From Fimenecus sp045543095 (GTDB lineage Bacteria; Bacillota; Clostridia; Oscillospirales; Acutalibacteraceae), in NCBI GenBank assembly GCA_045543095.1, contig JAZQMC010000007.1, positions 1-64,000 on the forward strand: a stretch of DNA of 64,000 nucleotides. The letters run 5' to 3'. Shown here piece by piece: positions 27,352 to 35,456 of the stretch. The notes under the pieces are model-generated. The model saw nothing but the letters and a program-made list of their open reading frames with translations. It was not told the origin of the DNA and did no database searches. Made by a program: the position numbers and the translations under genes. How positions within the stretch are numbered: the stretch's first letter is position 1; each line of letters opens with the position of its first letter.

Positions 27352-28704
27352 ATGGGTAGACTTTTTGGAACAGACGGTGCTCGTGGCGTTGCAAATACAG
27401 AACTTACTTGTGAATTAAGTATGCAAATTGGTCGAGCAGCAGCGATGGTGCTCAGTAAGAATTTAAACGGTAAAAGACCAAAAGTGCTTATCGGTATGGA
27501 TACCCGCGCATCTTCAGAAATGCTTGAAAGTGCAATTACAGCAGGTCTTTGCTCCGTTGGTGCAGATGTTTTACAACTTGGTGTTGTGCCAACTCCTGCA
27601 GTAGCATTTTTAGTTCGTGAATACGGTTGCGATGCGGGTGTTATGATTTCCGCATCACATAATCCTTGTGAATATAACGGAATTAAGATTTTCCAATCAA
27701 CAGGCTATAAACTCCCTGATGCACTTGAAAATGAAATCGAAGAAATCATTCTTGATAATGTAACAGAAATTCCAACTCCAATCGGTGGTGAGGTTGGTCG
27801 AGTTGAGAGAAAATCAGATGCAATTAATGACTATATTGAGCATCTTCTCACAGCAACAAATATGAGCTTCAAGGGTTATAAAATTGCTCTTGACTGTGCA
27901 AACGGTTCATCAAGTGTTTCAGCAGAAGAAGTTTTCACTCGTCTTGGTGCAGAGGTTGTTGTAATTAGTGCAGAGCCTGACGGTGTGAATATCAATAAAA
28001 ACTGTGGCTCAACACATCTTGAAAATTTGCAAAAGGTTGTTGTAGAAAATGGTTGCGATTTAGGCTTTGCTTTTGACGGTGATGCTGACAGAATGTTGGC
28101 GGTTGACCATACAGGTGCAGTAGTTGACGGTGACAAGTGCATCGCAGTTTGTGCAAAGCATATGAAAGAATTGGGCAAACTCAAAAAGGATACTGCAGTT
28201 GTTACTGTTATGAGTAATATGGGCTTCTTCAAATTCTGTGAAGAGAATGGTATTAAATGTGAAAAGACAAAGGTCGGTGACCGTTATGTCCTTGAAAATA
28301 TGACTGCTAACGGTTACAGCATCGGCGGTGAACAGTCGGGTCACATTATATTCTTGCAGTATGCAACAACAGGTGACGGACAGCTTTCAGCAATTCAGTT
28401 GCTTGCTGTTATTAAAGATACAGGCAAAACACTTAAGGAGCTTGCCGACGAAATGGAAGTTTATCCGCAGGTGCTTATAAATGTGCGTGTTTCTAACTTT
28501 GGTAAGGCACAGTTCGCAAAGGATAAAGAGGTACAGAATGCAATCAAGCAAGTTGAAGAAGAACTCGGTAATGAAGGTAGAATTCTTGTTCGCCTTTCAG
28601 GTACAGAACCACTTGTTCGTGTAATGCTTGAGGGCAAGGATTACGATAAAATTAAGGAATTGGGCGAAAGTGTCGCTCAGGTTGTAAGAGAAAGGTTAGT
28701 ATAA
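27352..28704 (+). CDS. glmM: Phosphoglucosamine mutase
   Basis: 450 aa. Opening MGRLFGTDGARGVANTEL is the GlmM signature. The active-site phosphoserine is S102 in SASHNP, the Mg loop DGDADRM is near residue 242, the sugar loop is GGEQSGH and the phosphate loop RLSGTEPLVRV. It converts glucosamine-6-P to glucosamine-1-P for UDP-GlcNAc. Usually it sits with cdaA-ybbR; here it is embedded behind ruvB, an atypical neighbourhood. The next gene starts 3 nt after the stop. Confidence 0.96.
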   Translation: MGRLFGTDGARGVANTELTCELSMQIGRAAAMVLSKNLNGKRPKVLIGMDTRASSEMLESAITAGLCSVGADVLQLGVVPTPAVAFLVREYGCDAGVMISASHNPCEYNGIKIFQSTGYKLPDALENEIEEIILDNVTEIPTPIGGEVGRVERKSDAINDYIEHLLTATNMSFKGYKIALDCANGSSSVSAEEVFTRLGAEVVVISAEPDGVNINKNCGSTHLENLQKVVVENGCDLGFAFDGDADRMLAVDHTGAVVDGDKCIAVCAKHMKELGKLKKDTAVVTVMSNMGFFKFCEENGIKCEKTKVGDRYVLENMTANGYSIGGEQSGHIIFLQYATTGDGQLSAIQLLAVIKDTGKTLKELADEMEVYPQVLINVRVSNFGKAQFAKDKEVQNAIKQVEEELGNEGRILVRLSGTEPLVRVMLEGKDYDKIKELGESVAQVVRERLV

Positions 28705-28707
28705 AAA

Positions 28708-29574
28708 ATGCGAGTTGCCGATAATTGGAAAGATTATGAACTTATTGACTGTTCCTGCGGTGAACGACTTGAACGTTGGGGGAACATTACCTTAATCCGC
28801 CCCGACCCACAGGTTATTTGGAAAACAGAAAAGAAAAATCCTCTTTGGAAAAAAGCGGATGCCATTTATCACCGTTCACAGACAGGTGGCGGACAATGGG
28901 AAATCAGAAACAAAATTCCCGATTTTTGGACTATCGGCTACCGTGATTTGACCTTTAACATAAAAACAATGGGCTTTAAGCACACAGGTCTTTTCCCTGA
29001 ACAAGCAACAAACTGGGACAAAGTGGCAGAAATCATCAAAAATGCAGGTCGTGAAGTAAAAGTTCTCAACTTGTTTGCTTATACGGGCGGTGCAACTGTT
29101 TCTGCACTTAAAGCAGGTGCTTCTGTATGCCATGTTGACGCATCAAAGGGTATGACACTCTGGGCAAAGGAAAACGCTGTGAGTTCAGGTGTTGCTGATA
29201 AAAATGTAAGATGGATTGTTGACGATTGCATTAAATTCGTTCAGCGTGAAATTCGTCGTGGCAATAAATATGACATCATCATTATGGACCCTCCGTCTTA
29301 TGGCAGAGGTCCTGGCGGTGAGGTTTGGAAACTTGAAAACGAGGTTTACGGTTTTGTTGAACTTTGTAGTCAGGTTTTGAGTGACGACCCACTTATGGTG
29401 CTTATAAATTCTTACACAACAGGACTTAGCCCATCAGTTATGGAATATATTTTAGGTGCTGTTGTGAAAAAGCGTTTTGGAGGTAAGGTAACGGGTAGCG
29501 AAATCGGACTTCGCACCACAGAAAACGGATTAATCTTACCTTGCGGTGCAAGTGCAATTTGGAGCAAAGAATGA
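28708..29574 (+). CDS. Class I SAM-dependent RNA methyltransferase (RlmI/RlmK-like)
   Basis: 288 aa. The Rossmann methyltransferase domain shows motif I NLFAYTGGATVSALKAGA (SAM binding), HVDAS, and the catalytic-type MDPPSYGRG near residue 195. The MDPPSYG and FAYTGG motifs fit the COG1092 rRNA large-subunit m5C methyltransferase family, but the PUA domain of RlmI is missing, so the protein is a short version and the target base is unknown. Its stop overlaps the ecfA1 start (ATGA), tying it to the ECF operon. Confidence 0.8.
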   Translation: MRVADNWKDYELIDCSCGERLERWGNITLIRPDPQVIWKTEKKNPLWKKADAIYHRSQTGGGQWEIRNKIPDFWTIGYRDLTFNIKTMGFKHTGLFPEQATNWDKVAEIIKNAGREVKVLNLFAYTGGATVSALKAGASVCHVDASKGMTLWAKENAVSSGVADKNVRWIVDDCIKFVQREIRRGNKYDIIIMDPPSYGRGPGGEVWKLENEVYGFVELCSQVLSDDPLMVLINSYTTGLSPSVMEYILGAVVKKRFGGKVTGSEIGLRTTENGLILPCGASAIWSKE

Positions 29575-30422
29575 GTATTATTGAATTCAAAAATGTTACA
29601 TTCCGATATGACAGTGATGAGGAGGGTGTTATTTTTGCACCTGCCGTTAAGAATTTCTCACTTTCAATTAACGAGGGCGAATTTATAGCCGTTCTCGGTC
29701 ATAATGGCTCGGGTAAAAGTACTCTCGCAAAACTTGCTAACGGACTTTTGCTTCCCGAAAGCGGCACAGTCCTTGTTGACGGAATGGATACTAAAGACGA
29801 AGAAAAAGATATAGAAATAAAGAAAACCGTTGGTGTGGTTTTTCAAAATCCCGATAACCAGATTGTTGCAACAATCGTTGAAGAAGATGTTGCGTTCGGT
29901 CCTGAAAATCTTGGAATCGAACCTGCTGAAATCCGTCGCAGAGTTGATGACTCCCTTAAAATCGTGGGTATGTATGAGTATCGCAAGCACGGTCCACACA
30001 AGCTTTCAGGCGGTCAGAAACAACGCGTTGCAATAGCAGGTATAATTGCAATGGAGCCTCGTTGTATTATTCTTGATGAGCCTACCGCTATGCTTGACCC
30101 CGAGGGCAGACGTGACGTAATGAATGCGATTAAACGTCTTAACCGTGAACTTGGAATTACAGTTGTTTTCATTACTCACTATATGGAAGAGGCTTGCGAA
30201 GCCGATAGAATTATTGTTATGGATGACAGTCGTCTTTTACTTGACGGCACACCCAAAGAGGTTTTTGCGGATACCGATAAAATCCGTAGTATCGGTTTGG
30301 ATGTCCCACAGACCTGCCTTTTGGCAAAAATGCTTAAAAATGACGGAATTAGCTTAAAAAATGATTTGTTAAGTATCGACGAATTAGTCGAAAATATAGA
30401 TGATTTATTGAAAGGTCAGTAA
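29571..30422 (+). CDS. ecfA1: ECF transporter ATPase A1
   Basis: 283 aa from ATG 29571, which overlaps the preceding stop; ten upstream in-frame codons belong to the methyltransferase tail. Walker A GHNGSGKST, Q-loop FQNPDNQIVA, signature LSGGQKQR, Walker B CIILDEPTAMLDP and the H-loop ITHYMEEA. The FQNPDNQ sequence is typical of the EcfA subunit of group II vitamin transporters. Pairs with ecfA2 and ecfT downstream. Confidence 0.94.
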   Translation: MSIIEFKNVTFRYDSDEEGVIFAPAVKNFSLSINEGEFIAVLGHNGSGKSTLAKLANGLLLPESGTVLVDGMDTKDEEKDIEIKKTVGVVFQNPDNQIVATIVEEDVAFGPENLGIEPAEIRRRVDDSLKIVGMYEYRKHGPHKLSGGQKQRVAIAGIIAMEPRCIILDEPTAMLDPEGRRDVMNAIKRLNRELGITVVFITHYMEEACEADRIIVMDDSRLLLDGTPKEVFADTDKIRSIGLDVPQTCLLAKMLKNDGISLKNDLLSIDELVENIDDLLKGQ

Positions 30423-30425
30423 TTT

Positions 30426-31289
30426 ATGTCCCACCTTGAAACCCAAAATTTAACATACGTCTACGGTGAGGGCACTCCTTTCAAAATCACCGCACTTGAC
30501 AATGTAAATATAAATATAGAAAAAGGCGAATTCGTAGCTATTATCGGTCATACGGGCTCGGGCAAAAGCACTCTTGTTCAACATCTTAACGGACTTTTAA
30601 AGCCGACTGACGGCAGAATTTTCCTTGATGGAAAGGATATTCATCAGTCAAAATCCACCCTTTTTGATGCTCGTTTTCGTGTTGGACTTTGCTTCCAATA
30701 TCCCGAATATCAGCTCTTTGAAGAAACTGTCTATAAGGATATTGCTTTTGGCCCGACAAATATGGGTCTTTCAAAGGCAGAGATTGATGAGAGAGTTCGA
30801 AATGCAGCAAAATATGTGGGTATTCCCGACGAAATGCTTTCAAAATCACCATTTGATTTGTCGGGTGGCGAAAAAAGACGAGTTGCTATTGCAGGTGTAA
30901 TCTCAATGGAACCCGAAATTCTTATTCTTGACGAGCCAACGAGCGGACTTGACCCGATGGGCCGTGAGCAAATTCTTGCACTTATCAAAAATTACCGTGA
31001 ACAGACGGGAAAAACAGTTATAATTGTTTCTCACAGTATGGATGATGTTGCTCGATTTGCTACAAAAGTTATTGTTATGAACAGTTCAAAAGTTGAAATG
31101 TCAGGTACTGTTGACGAGGTTTTTGAAAAGGCATCTCGACTTCGTGAAATCGGACTTTCCGTACCACAAATAACCGAGATTTTCATAAAACTTCGTGAAA
31201 AAGGTTATCCTGTAAGCGAAAAAATATATACGGTTGAGCAAGGTTACCTTGAACTCAAAAGACTTTTTGAGGGGAGGGGAATTTCTTGA
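30426..31289 (+). CDS. ecfA2: ECF transporter ATPase A2
   Basis: 287 aa. Walker A GHTGSGKST, Q-loop FQYPEYQLFE, signature LSGGEKRR, Walker B ILILDEPTSGLDP, H-loop VSHSMDDV. The FQYPE Q-loop distinguishes EcfA2 (EcfA') from EcfA1. Three nt separate it from ecfA1, and its TGA overlaps the TTG start of ecfT. Confidence 0.94.
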   Translation: MSHLETQNLTYVYGEGTPFKITALDNVNINIEKGEFVAIIGHTGSGKSTLVQHLNGLLKPTDGRIFLDGKDIHQSKSTLFDARFRVGLCFQYPEYQLFEETVYKDIAFGPTNMGLSKAEIDERVRNAAKYVGIPDEMLSKSPFDLSGGEKRRVAIAGVISMEPEILILDEPTSGLDPMGREQILALIKNYREQTGKTVIIVSHSMDDVARFATKVIVMNSSKVEMSGTVDEVFEKASRLREIGLSVPQITEIFIKLREKGYPVSEKIYTVEQGYLELKRLFEGRGIS

Positions 31290-32128
31290 TTAAAGATATT
31301 ACTTTAGGTCAGTATTTCCCAATGGATTCTCTTATCCATAAACTTGACCCCCGTGTAAAACTTCTTTTTACAGTGGTTTTTATTGTAATGGTTTTTGTGT
31401 GCAATAATTTTGTGTCGCTTTTCTTCTGTCTTTTAATGGCGGCATTAGTTATCAAATCTTCAAAAATTCCCTTAAAAACTGTTACAAAAGGCTTAAAACC
31501 CATAATTTTAATTGTAATCATCACCTCCATTTTACAAATTGCCTATGTGAAAACAGGCGTATTGCTTGTTAATGTGTGGAAAATTCAGATTACAAGCGGT
31601 GGTATTCTCACCGCCGTGTTTATGGCATTACGTATTTCATTGCTCATTGTAATGAGCACAATGCTCACTTATACAACCTCTCCCACAGCACTTACAAACG
31701 GTCTTGACCGTGTTTTTGCTCCTTTTAAGAAAATTGGCATTGATTTTCATACAGTAACTATGATAATGACAATCGCACTCCGTTTTATTCCCACTCTTAT
31801 TGAAGAGGTTGATAAGATTATGAGTGCACAGAAAAGCCGTGGTGCAAATTTTGAACAGGGTAGTCTTGTTAAGCGTGCAAAGGCATTGATACCATTGTTT
31901 ATTCCATTGCTTTTCAATTCAATCAGACGTGCTTATGAATTGGCAAATGCTATGACCTGCCGTTGCTATAACGGTGGCAAAGGCAAAACAACTATGAATG
32001 CACTCAAATATTCAAGCCGTGATTACATTGCAACAATTTGTTGTGCAGGTGTAATTGCAGCGGTAATTTTACTCAATATTTATTGCGGTGAATATAATGC
32101 GGAATTTACTTTTAACCTTGCGGTATAA
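31286..32128 (+). CDS. ecfT: ECF transporter transmembrane subunit EcfT
   Basis: 280 aa from TTG 31286 (GGGGAGGGG RBS), overlapping ecfA2 by 4 nt. Multiple hydrophobic helices, the GQYFPMDSLIHKLDPRVKLL opening (19 residues kept here as two motifs: GQYFPMDS and HKLDPRVK), and the Ala-Arg-Gly type coupling motif as SRGANFEQG. It links the ATPases to substrate-binding S-components. No S-component lies in the window, so this is a shared group II energising module serving vitamin importers elsewhere. Confidence 0.93.
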   Translation: MIKDITLGQYFPMDSLIHKLDPRVKLLFTVVFIVMVFVCNNFVSLFFCLLMAALVIKSSKIPLKTVTKGLKPIILIVIITSILQIAYVKTGVLLVNVWKIQITSGGILTAVFMALRISLLIVMSTMLTYTTSPTALTNGLDRVFAPFKKIGIDFHTVTMIMTIALRFIPTLIEEVDKIMSAQKSRGANFEQGSLVKRAKALIPLFIPLLFNSIRRAYELANAMTCRCYNGGKGKTTMNALKYSSRDYIATICCAGVIAAVILLNIYCGEYNAEFTFNLAV

Positions 32129-32831
32129 CGGTGCTGCCTTTCACGGTTGGCAAATCCAACCCAACGGAAATACTGTTCAGCAGGAATTATGCAATGCTTT
32201 CAAGAGCTTAAGCGGAAAAGAAGAAAATATAATAGGTTGTAGCCGTACAGATGCGGGTGTGCATGCCAATATGTTTTGTTGTAATGTGAGAACAGAGTGT
32301 ACTGTACCTACAGAAAAAGTACCCGATGCACTCAATTTCTATCTTCCGCCTGAAATTTCTGTGTATGATTGTAAAGATGTTGATTTTGATTTCCACGCAA
32401 GGTACGATTGCAAGGGCAAAGAGTATGTCTATCTGATTTATAACGGTAAATACCGTAACCCTTTTTATGAAAATAAAGCAATGTTTTATCCTTATGAAAT
32501 TGATGTTGAAATGTTGAATTATGAGGCAAAAGCATTTGTAGGAATTCACGATTTTTCTGCGTTTTGCAGTGCAGGAACAGAAATTGAAGATAAAACCCGT
32601 GAAATTTTTGATTGCACAGTTTCTCGTAACGGCGATTTAGTGGAAGTAAAAGTCAGCGGCAATGGATTTTTATACAATATGGTACGAATTATTGTGGGCA
32701 CTTTACTTGATATTCAACGCGGTAAAATCGAAAAGGGGAGTATTCCCTCAATAATCGAAAGTCGCAATCGTGAAAATGCGGGTGTTACCGCATCGGCTTA
32801 TGGTTTATATTTAAACAAAGTTTTTTATTGA
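32097..32831 (+). CDS. truA: tRNA pseudouridine(38-40) synthase TruA
   Basis: 244 aa from ATG 32097 (GGTGA upstream), overlapping the end of ecfT by 32 nt. Opening LLLTLRYNGAAFHGWQIQP, nucleophile D52 in GCSRTDAGVHA, then YDCKGKEYVY and GNGFLYNMVRIIVGTL. It isomerises U38-U40 of the anticodon arm. The ecfA1-A2-T-truA order is common in Firmicutes. Confidence 0.97.
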   Translation: MRNLLLTLRYNGAAFHGWQIQPNGNTVQQELCNAFKSLSGKEENIIGCSRTDAGVHANMFCCNVRTECTVPTEKVPDALNFYLPPEISVYDCKDVDFDFHARYDCKGKEYVYLIYNGKYRNPFYENKAMFYPYEIDVEMLNYEAKAFVGIHDFSAFCSAGTEIEDKTREIFDCTVSRNGDLVEVKVSGNGFLYNMVRIIVGTLLDIQRGKIEKGSIPSIIESRNRENAGVTASAYGLYLNKVFY

Positions 32832-32846
32832 TGTGTGGTGATTCTG

Positions 32847-34043
32847 GTGGCAGAAAAGAAGAAAAAAAGAAAAAAAACAAATAAAACTATAACACTTAAA
32901 ACTGCCAAGTCGCTTAAAATGTTGGCAATTATAGTTGTTGTATTGTTACTTATTATTATCGCTGCAGCACAATTCGGCGGAGTAACCTTTTCAACCATCG
33001 GTGATTCAATCCGTACTTCATTGGCGGGTATCGGCTCAGGCGAGGGCTACCCTTATAGTATGGACGGAATTGAGATTGCAGATGCGGGTATGACCAATTC
33101 AGATTTGGTTTTGGTTTATGACGATACAGTAAAAGTTCTCGATTCTACAGCAAAAGAGCTTTCAAATCTCTCGCACAAATACGACCACCCTGTAATGAGC
33201 AGTAACAGTGGCAGAATTCTTCTTTATGATGAGGGTGGAAAAAAATTCAGAGTTCAGTCAAAAACAAGAGTCCTTTATGAAAAAGAACTTGACCACATAA
33301 TTCTTACTGCTGCAATGGGTAAAGATGGTTCAGCGGCAGTTGCCACAAGAACAGACGGTGCTGAAAGTATGCTTACCGTATACGACAAAAATCATGAAGA
33401 GGTTTTTGTATGGAAGTGTGCGAAAGAGCATATAATTTCCTGTGATATATCAGACAACGGAAAGCTTTATGCCGTTTCTGTCTTGGGTGTTGAAAACGGT
33501 TCAGTATATTCAAAGGTTTATATCTTCAATAAAAAAGAGTCAAAACCAAAAGCCACTTTTGAATATATAGACAGTGCAATATCATCAGTTCAGTTCCTGT
33601 CAAACGAAACATTGATGATATTGGGTGATAATGTCTGTGAATTTGTGCAGGATTTCAAAATCTCACAAAGAGTCGATGTTACGGTTAATACACCGTCAAG
33701 ACTTCATATTTCAGATAACAATACTGCGGTGCTTGTGCTTTCAAAGTATTCAAGTACAACGCAGAAAATTATAAAGGTTTACAACAAATCAGGCACAGAA
33801 CTTTTTACACAGGAAATTGACGGTCTTGTAAAATCTGTTTCAACCGACGGTAAATATGTTGCAGTGTTAACTGACAGTAATGTTGAAATTTATAATATGG
33901 ACGGTGAACTCAGCGGAAGCGGAATAGTAACTTCCGACGCTGAAAAGGTAATCGTATCTTCGCGAAATACTTATGTTTATTCAATGGATAATATAGTAAA
34001 ATATTCTTCTGTGGGTGAAAACACAGAGGATGAAAATAAATAA
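32847..34043 (+). CDS. DUF5711-type membrane-anchored beta-propeller protein
   Basis: 398 aa from GTG 32847 (GGTGAT at proper distance). A very basic N-terminus (KKKKRKKTNK) precedes a single membrane helix (residues about 27-46), then an extracellular domain with repeated beta motifs (DLVLVYDDTVKVLD, GSAAVATRTDG, GKYVAVLTDSNVEIYN) like a WD40/PQQ propeller. Family function is unknown. It sits between truA and cvpA in a tight cluster (12 nt to cvpA), suggesting an envelope-linked housekeeping role. Confidence 0.7.
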   Translation: MAEKKKKRKKTNKTITLKTAKSLKMLAIIVVVLLLIIIAAAQFGGVTFSTIGDSIRTSLAGIGSGEGYPYSMDGIEIADAGMTNSDLVLVYDDTVKVLDSTAKELSNLSHKYDHPVMSSNSGRILLYDEGGKKFRVQSKTRVLYEKELDHIILTAAMGKDGSAAVATRTDGAESMLTVYDKNHEEVFVWKCAKEHIISCDISDNGKLYAVSVLGVENGSVYSKVYIFNKKESKPKATFEYIDSAISSVQFLSNETLMILGDNVCEFVQDFKISQRVDVTVNTPSRLHISDNNTAVLVLSKYSSTTQKIIKVYNKSGTELFTQEIDGLVKSVSTDGKYVAVLTDSNVEIYNMDGELSGSGIVTSDAEKVIVSSRNTYVYSMDNIVKYSSVGENTEDENK

Positions 34044-34055
34044 TGAGGTGATTCT

Positions 34056-34766
34056 ATGTCGCTTATTTTAGACATTATACTTATCGCAATTCTTGTAGCA
34101 TTCATTGCTTCAGCAGTTAAAAAGGGATTTATGCTTTCTCTTTTAGAACTCGTTGCAGTAATTGCCGCATTGGCATTAGCGTTTTCGTTCAGTCCTGTTG
34201 TAGCACAGGGTGTTTATGACGGCGTTGTTGAAAATGTAATGATTGAAGCACTCGAAGAGCAGATTGACCAGAATGTAAATGCATCAGATATTGCCGAGAA
34301 TGCAGAACTTACATTGAGTGTTTTACCCGAATTTATAGTTTCTCTTGCCGAGAATGCGGGTGTGGATGTTGCAAAAATCAAAGATACAATCGCTACGGCA
34401 GATTTAAGTTCTGAAAATCTTGCAACCGAACTTGTTACAAAGGTTGCCGAACCTATAACCGTGGGTGTGCTTACAGCAGTTTTCTTTATTATTCTTGCAA
34501 TTCTTCTTGTGTTTGTGCTCAAATTTGTTGCAAAACTGCTTTCAAAGGCTTTCGATTTACCGCTTGTGGGCAAGGTTAATAAAACACTTGGTGGTATTCT
34601 TGGTGCAATTAAAGGTATTGTAGTGCTTGTGTTTATATGCACAATTTTAAATTTTGCATTGTCAAACGGTGATGGTGAATTGTCAACCGCAGTTAATGAA
34701 TCTTTTGTTATAAATATTCTTGACTATATAAATCCCTTTATCAATTCATTAAAGGAAATGCTTTAA
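34056..34766 (+). CDS. CvpA family membrane protein
   Basis: 236 aa with hydrophobic segments at about residues 3-20, 25-45, 140-165 and 185-210. The N-terminus VKKGFMLSLLELVAVIAALALAFS (given in part) and the KTLGGILGAIKGIVVL repeat match the CvpA fold. The long central hydrophilic loop (about 55-135) is Glu/Asn-rich. E. coli CvpA is needed for colicin V production; the general role is unclear. RBS GAGGTGAT. Confidence 0.75.
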   Translation: MSLILDIILIAILVAFIASAVKKGFMLSLLELVAVIAALALAFSFSPVVAQGVYDGVVENVMIEALEEQIDQNVNASDIAENAELTLSVLPEFIVSLAENAGVDVAKIKDTIATADLSSENLATELVTKVAEPITVGVLTAVFFIILAILLVFVLKFVAKLLSKAFDLPLVGKVNKTLGGILGAIKGIVVLVFICTILNFALSNGDGELSTAVNESFVINILDYINPFINSLKEML

Positions 34767-34779
34767 GGAGTAAATTATT

Positions 34780-35433
34780 ATGAGTGAAGAGAAGAAAAGT
34801 TTAAAACAAAATGTTAAAGAGTTGTTTGACGGTTGTCTTACAATTCCCAACCTTATTTCGGTAATAAGAATTCTGTTAATTCCCGTAATCGCAGTTCTCT
34901 ATTATAACGACCATATCTGGTGGGCAGTTGCTATGATTGCTGTTTCAGGACTTTCTGATGCAGTTGACGGCAAAATTGCACGCAAATTTAATCAGGTGTC
35001 GGCACTTGGTAAAATGCTCGACCCTATTGCAGATAAATTGACAATCTTTGCACTTGCTATCGTGCTTTTCCTTAAATTCCGTGAAGCACAAAGCGAAGCA
35101 ATGCAGGCATTTGCATGGGTGTTCTTATTATTTATTGTTAAAGATGTAATTATGATTTTGGGCGGTGCAATTCTTATTGCGTTAGGTACAAGACCTGTTG
35201 CCGCAGAAATCTGGGGTAAGGTTGCAACCTTTGTTTTCTATGGTGTAATGGTTGTAATTGTGGGCTTTGGTCCCGAAATTGGTGCAATAAGCCGTATAAA
35301 TCCGCAATACACAATCCCTGAAACAGTAATGTTTGTGCTTGTAATCATAGCGGTAATTCTCACCTTTGTGGCATTCTTCAGCTATGTACCCGGTGCACTC
35401 AGACAGATGAAAGAAAATTCAAAGAAAAAATAA
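34780..35433 (+). CDS. pgsA: CDP-diacylglycerol-glycerol-3-phosphate 3-phosphatidyltransferase
   Basis: 217 aa, with 4-6 membrane helices. The CDP-alcohol phosphotransferase motif DG-x2-AR-x8-G-x3-D-x3-D is visible as DGKIARKFN...GKMLDPIAD near residues 66-88. N-terminal TIPNLISVIRILLIPV is the usual PgsA start. It makes phosphatidylglycerol phosphate, committing CDP-DAG to PG and cardiolipin. RBS AAGGAG. It is followed by the clpE-like gene 23 nt later. Confidence 0.93.
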   Translation: MSEEKKSLKQNVKELFDGCLTIPNLISVIRILLIPVIAVLYYNDHIWWAVAMIAVSGLSDAVDGKIARKFNQVSALGKMLDPIADKLTIFALAIVLFLKFREAQSEAMQAFAWVFLLFIVKDVIMILGGAILIALGTRPVAAEIWGKVATFVFYGVMVVIVGFGPEIGAISRINPQYTIPETVMFVLVIIAVILTFVAFFSYVPGALRQMKENSKKK

Positions 35434-35456
35434 TCATATAAAAAGGACAAAAAGCA

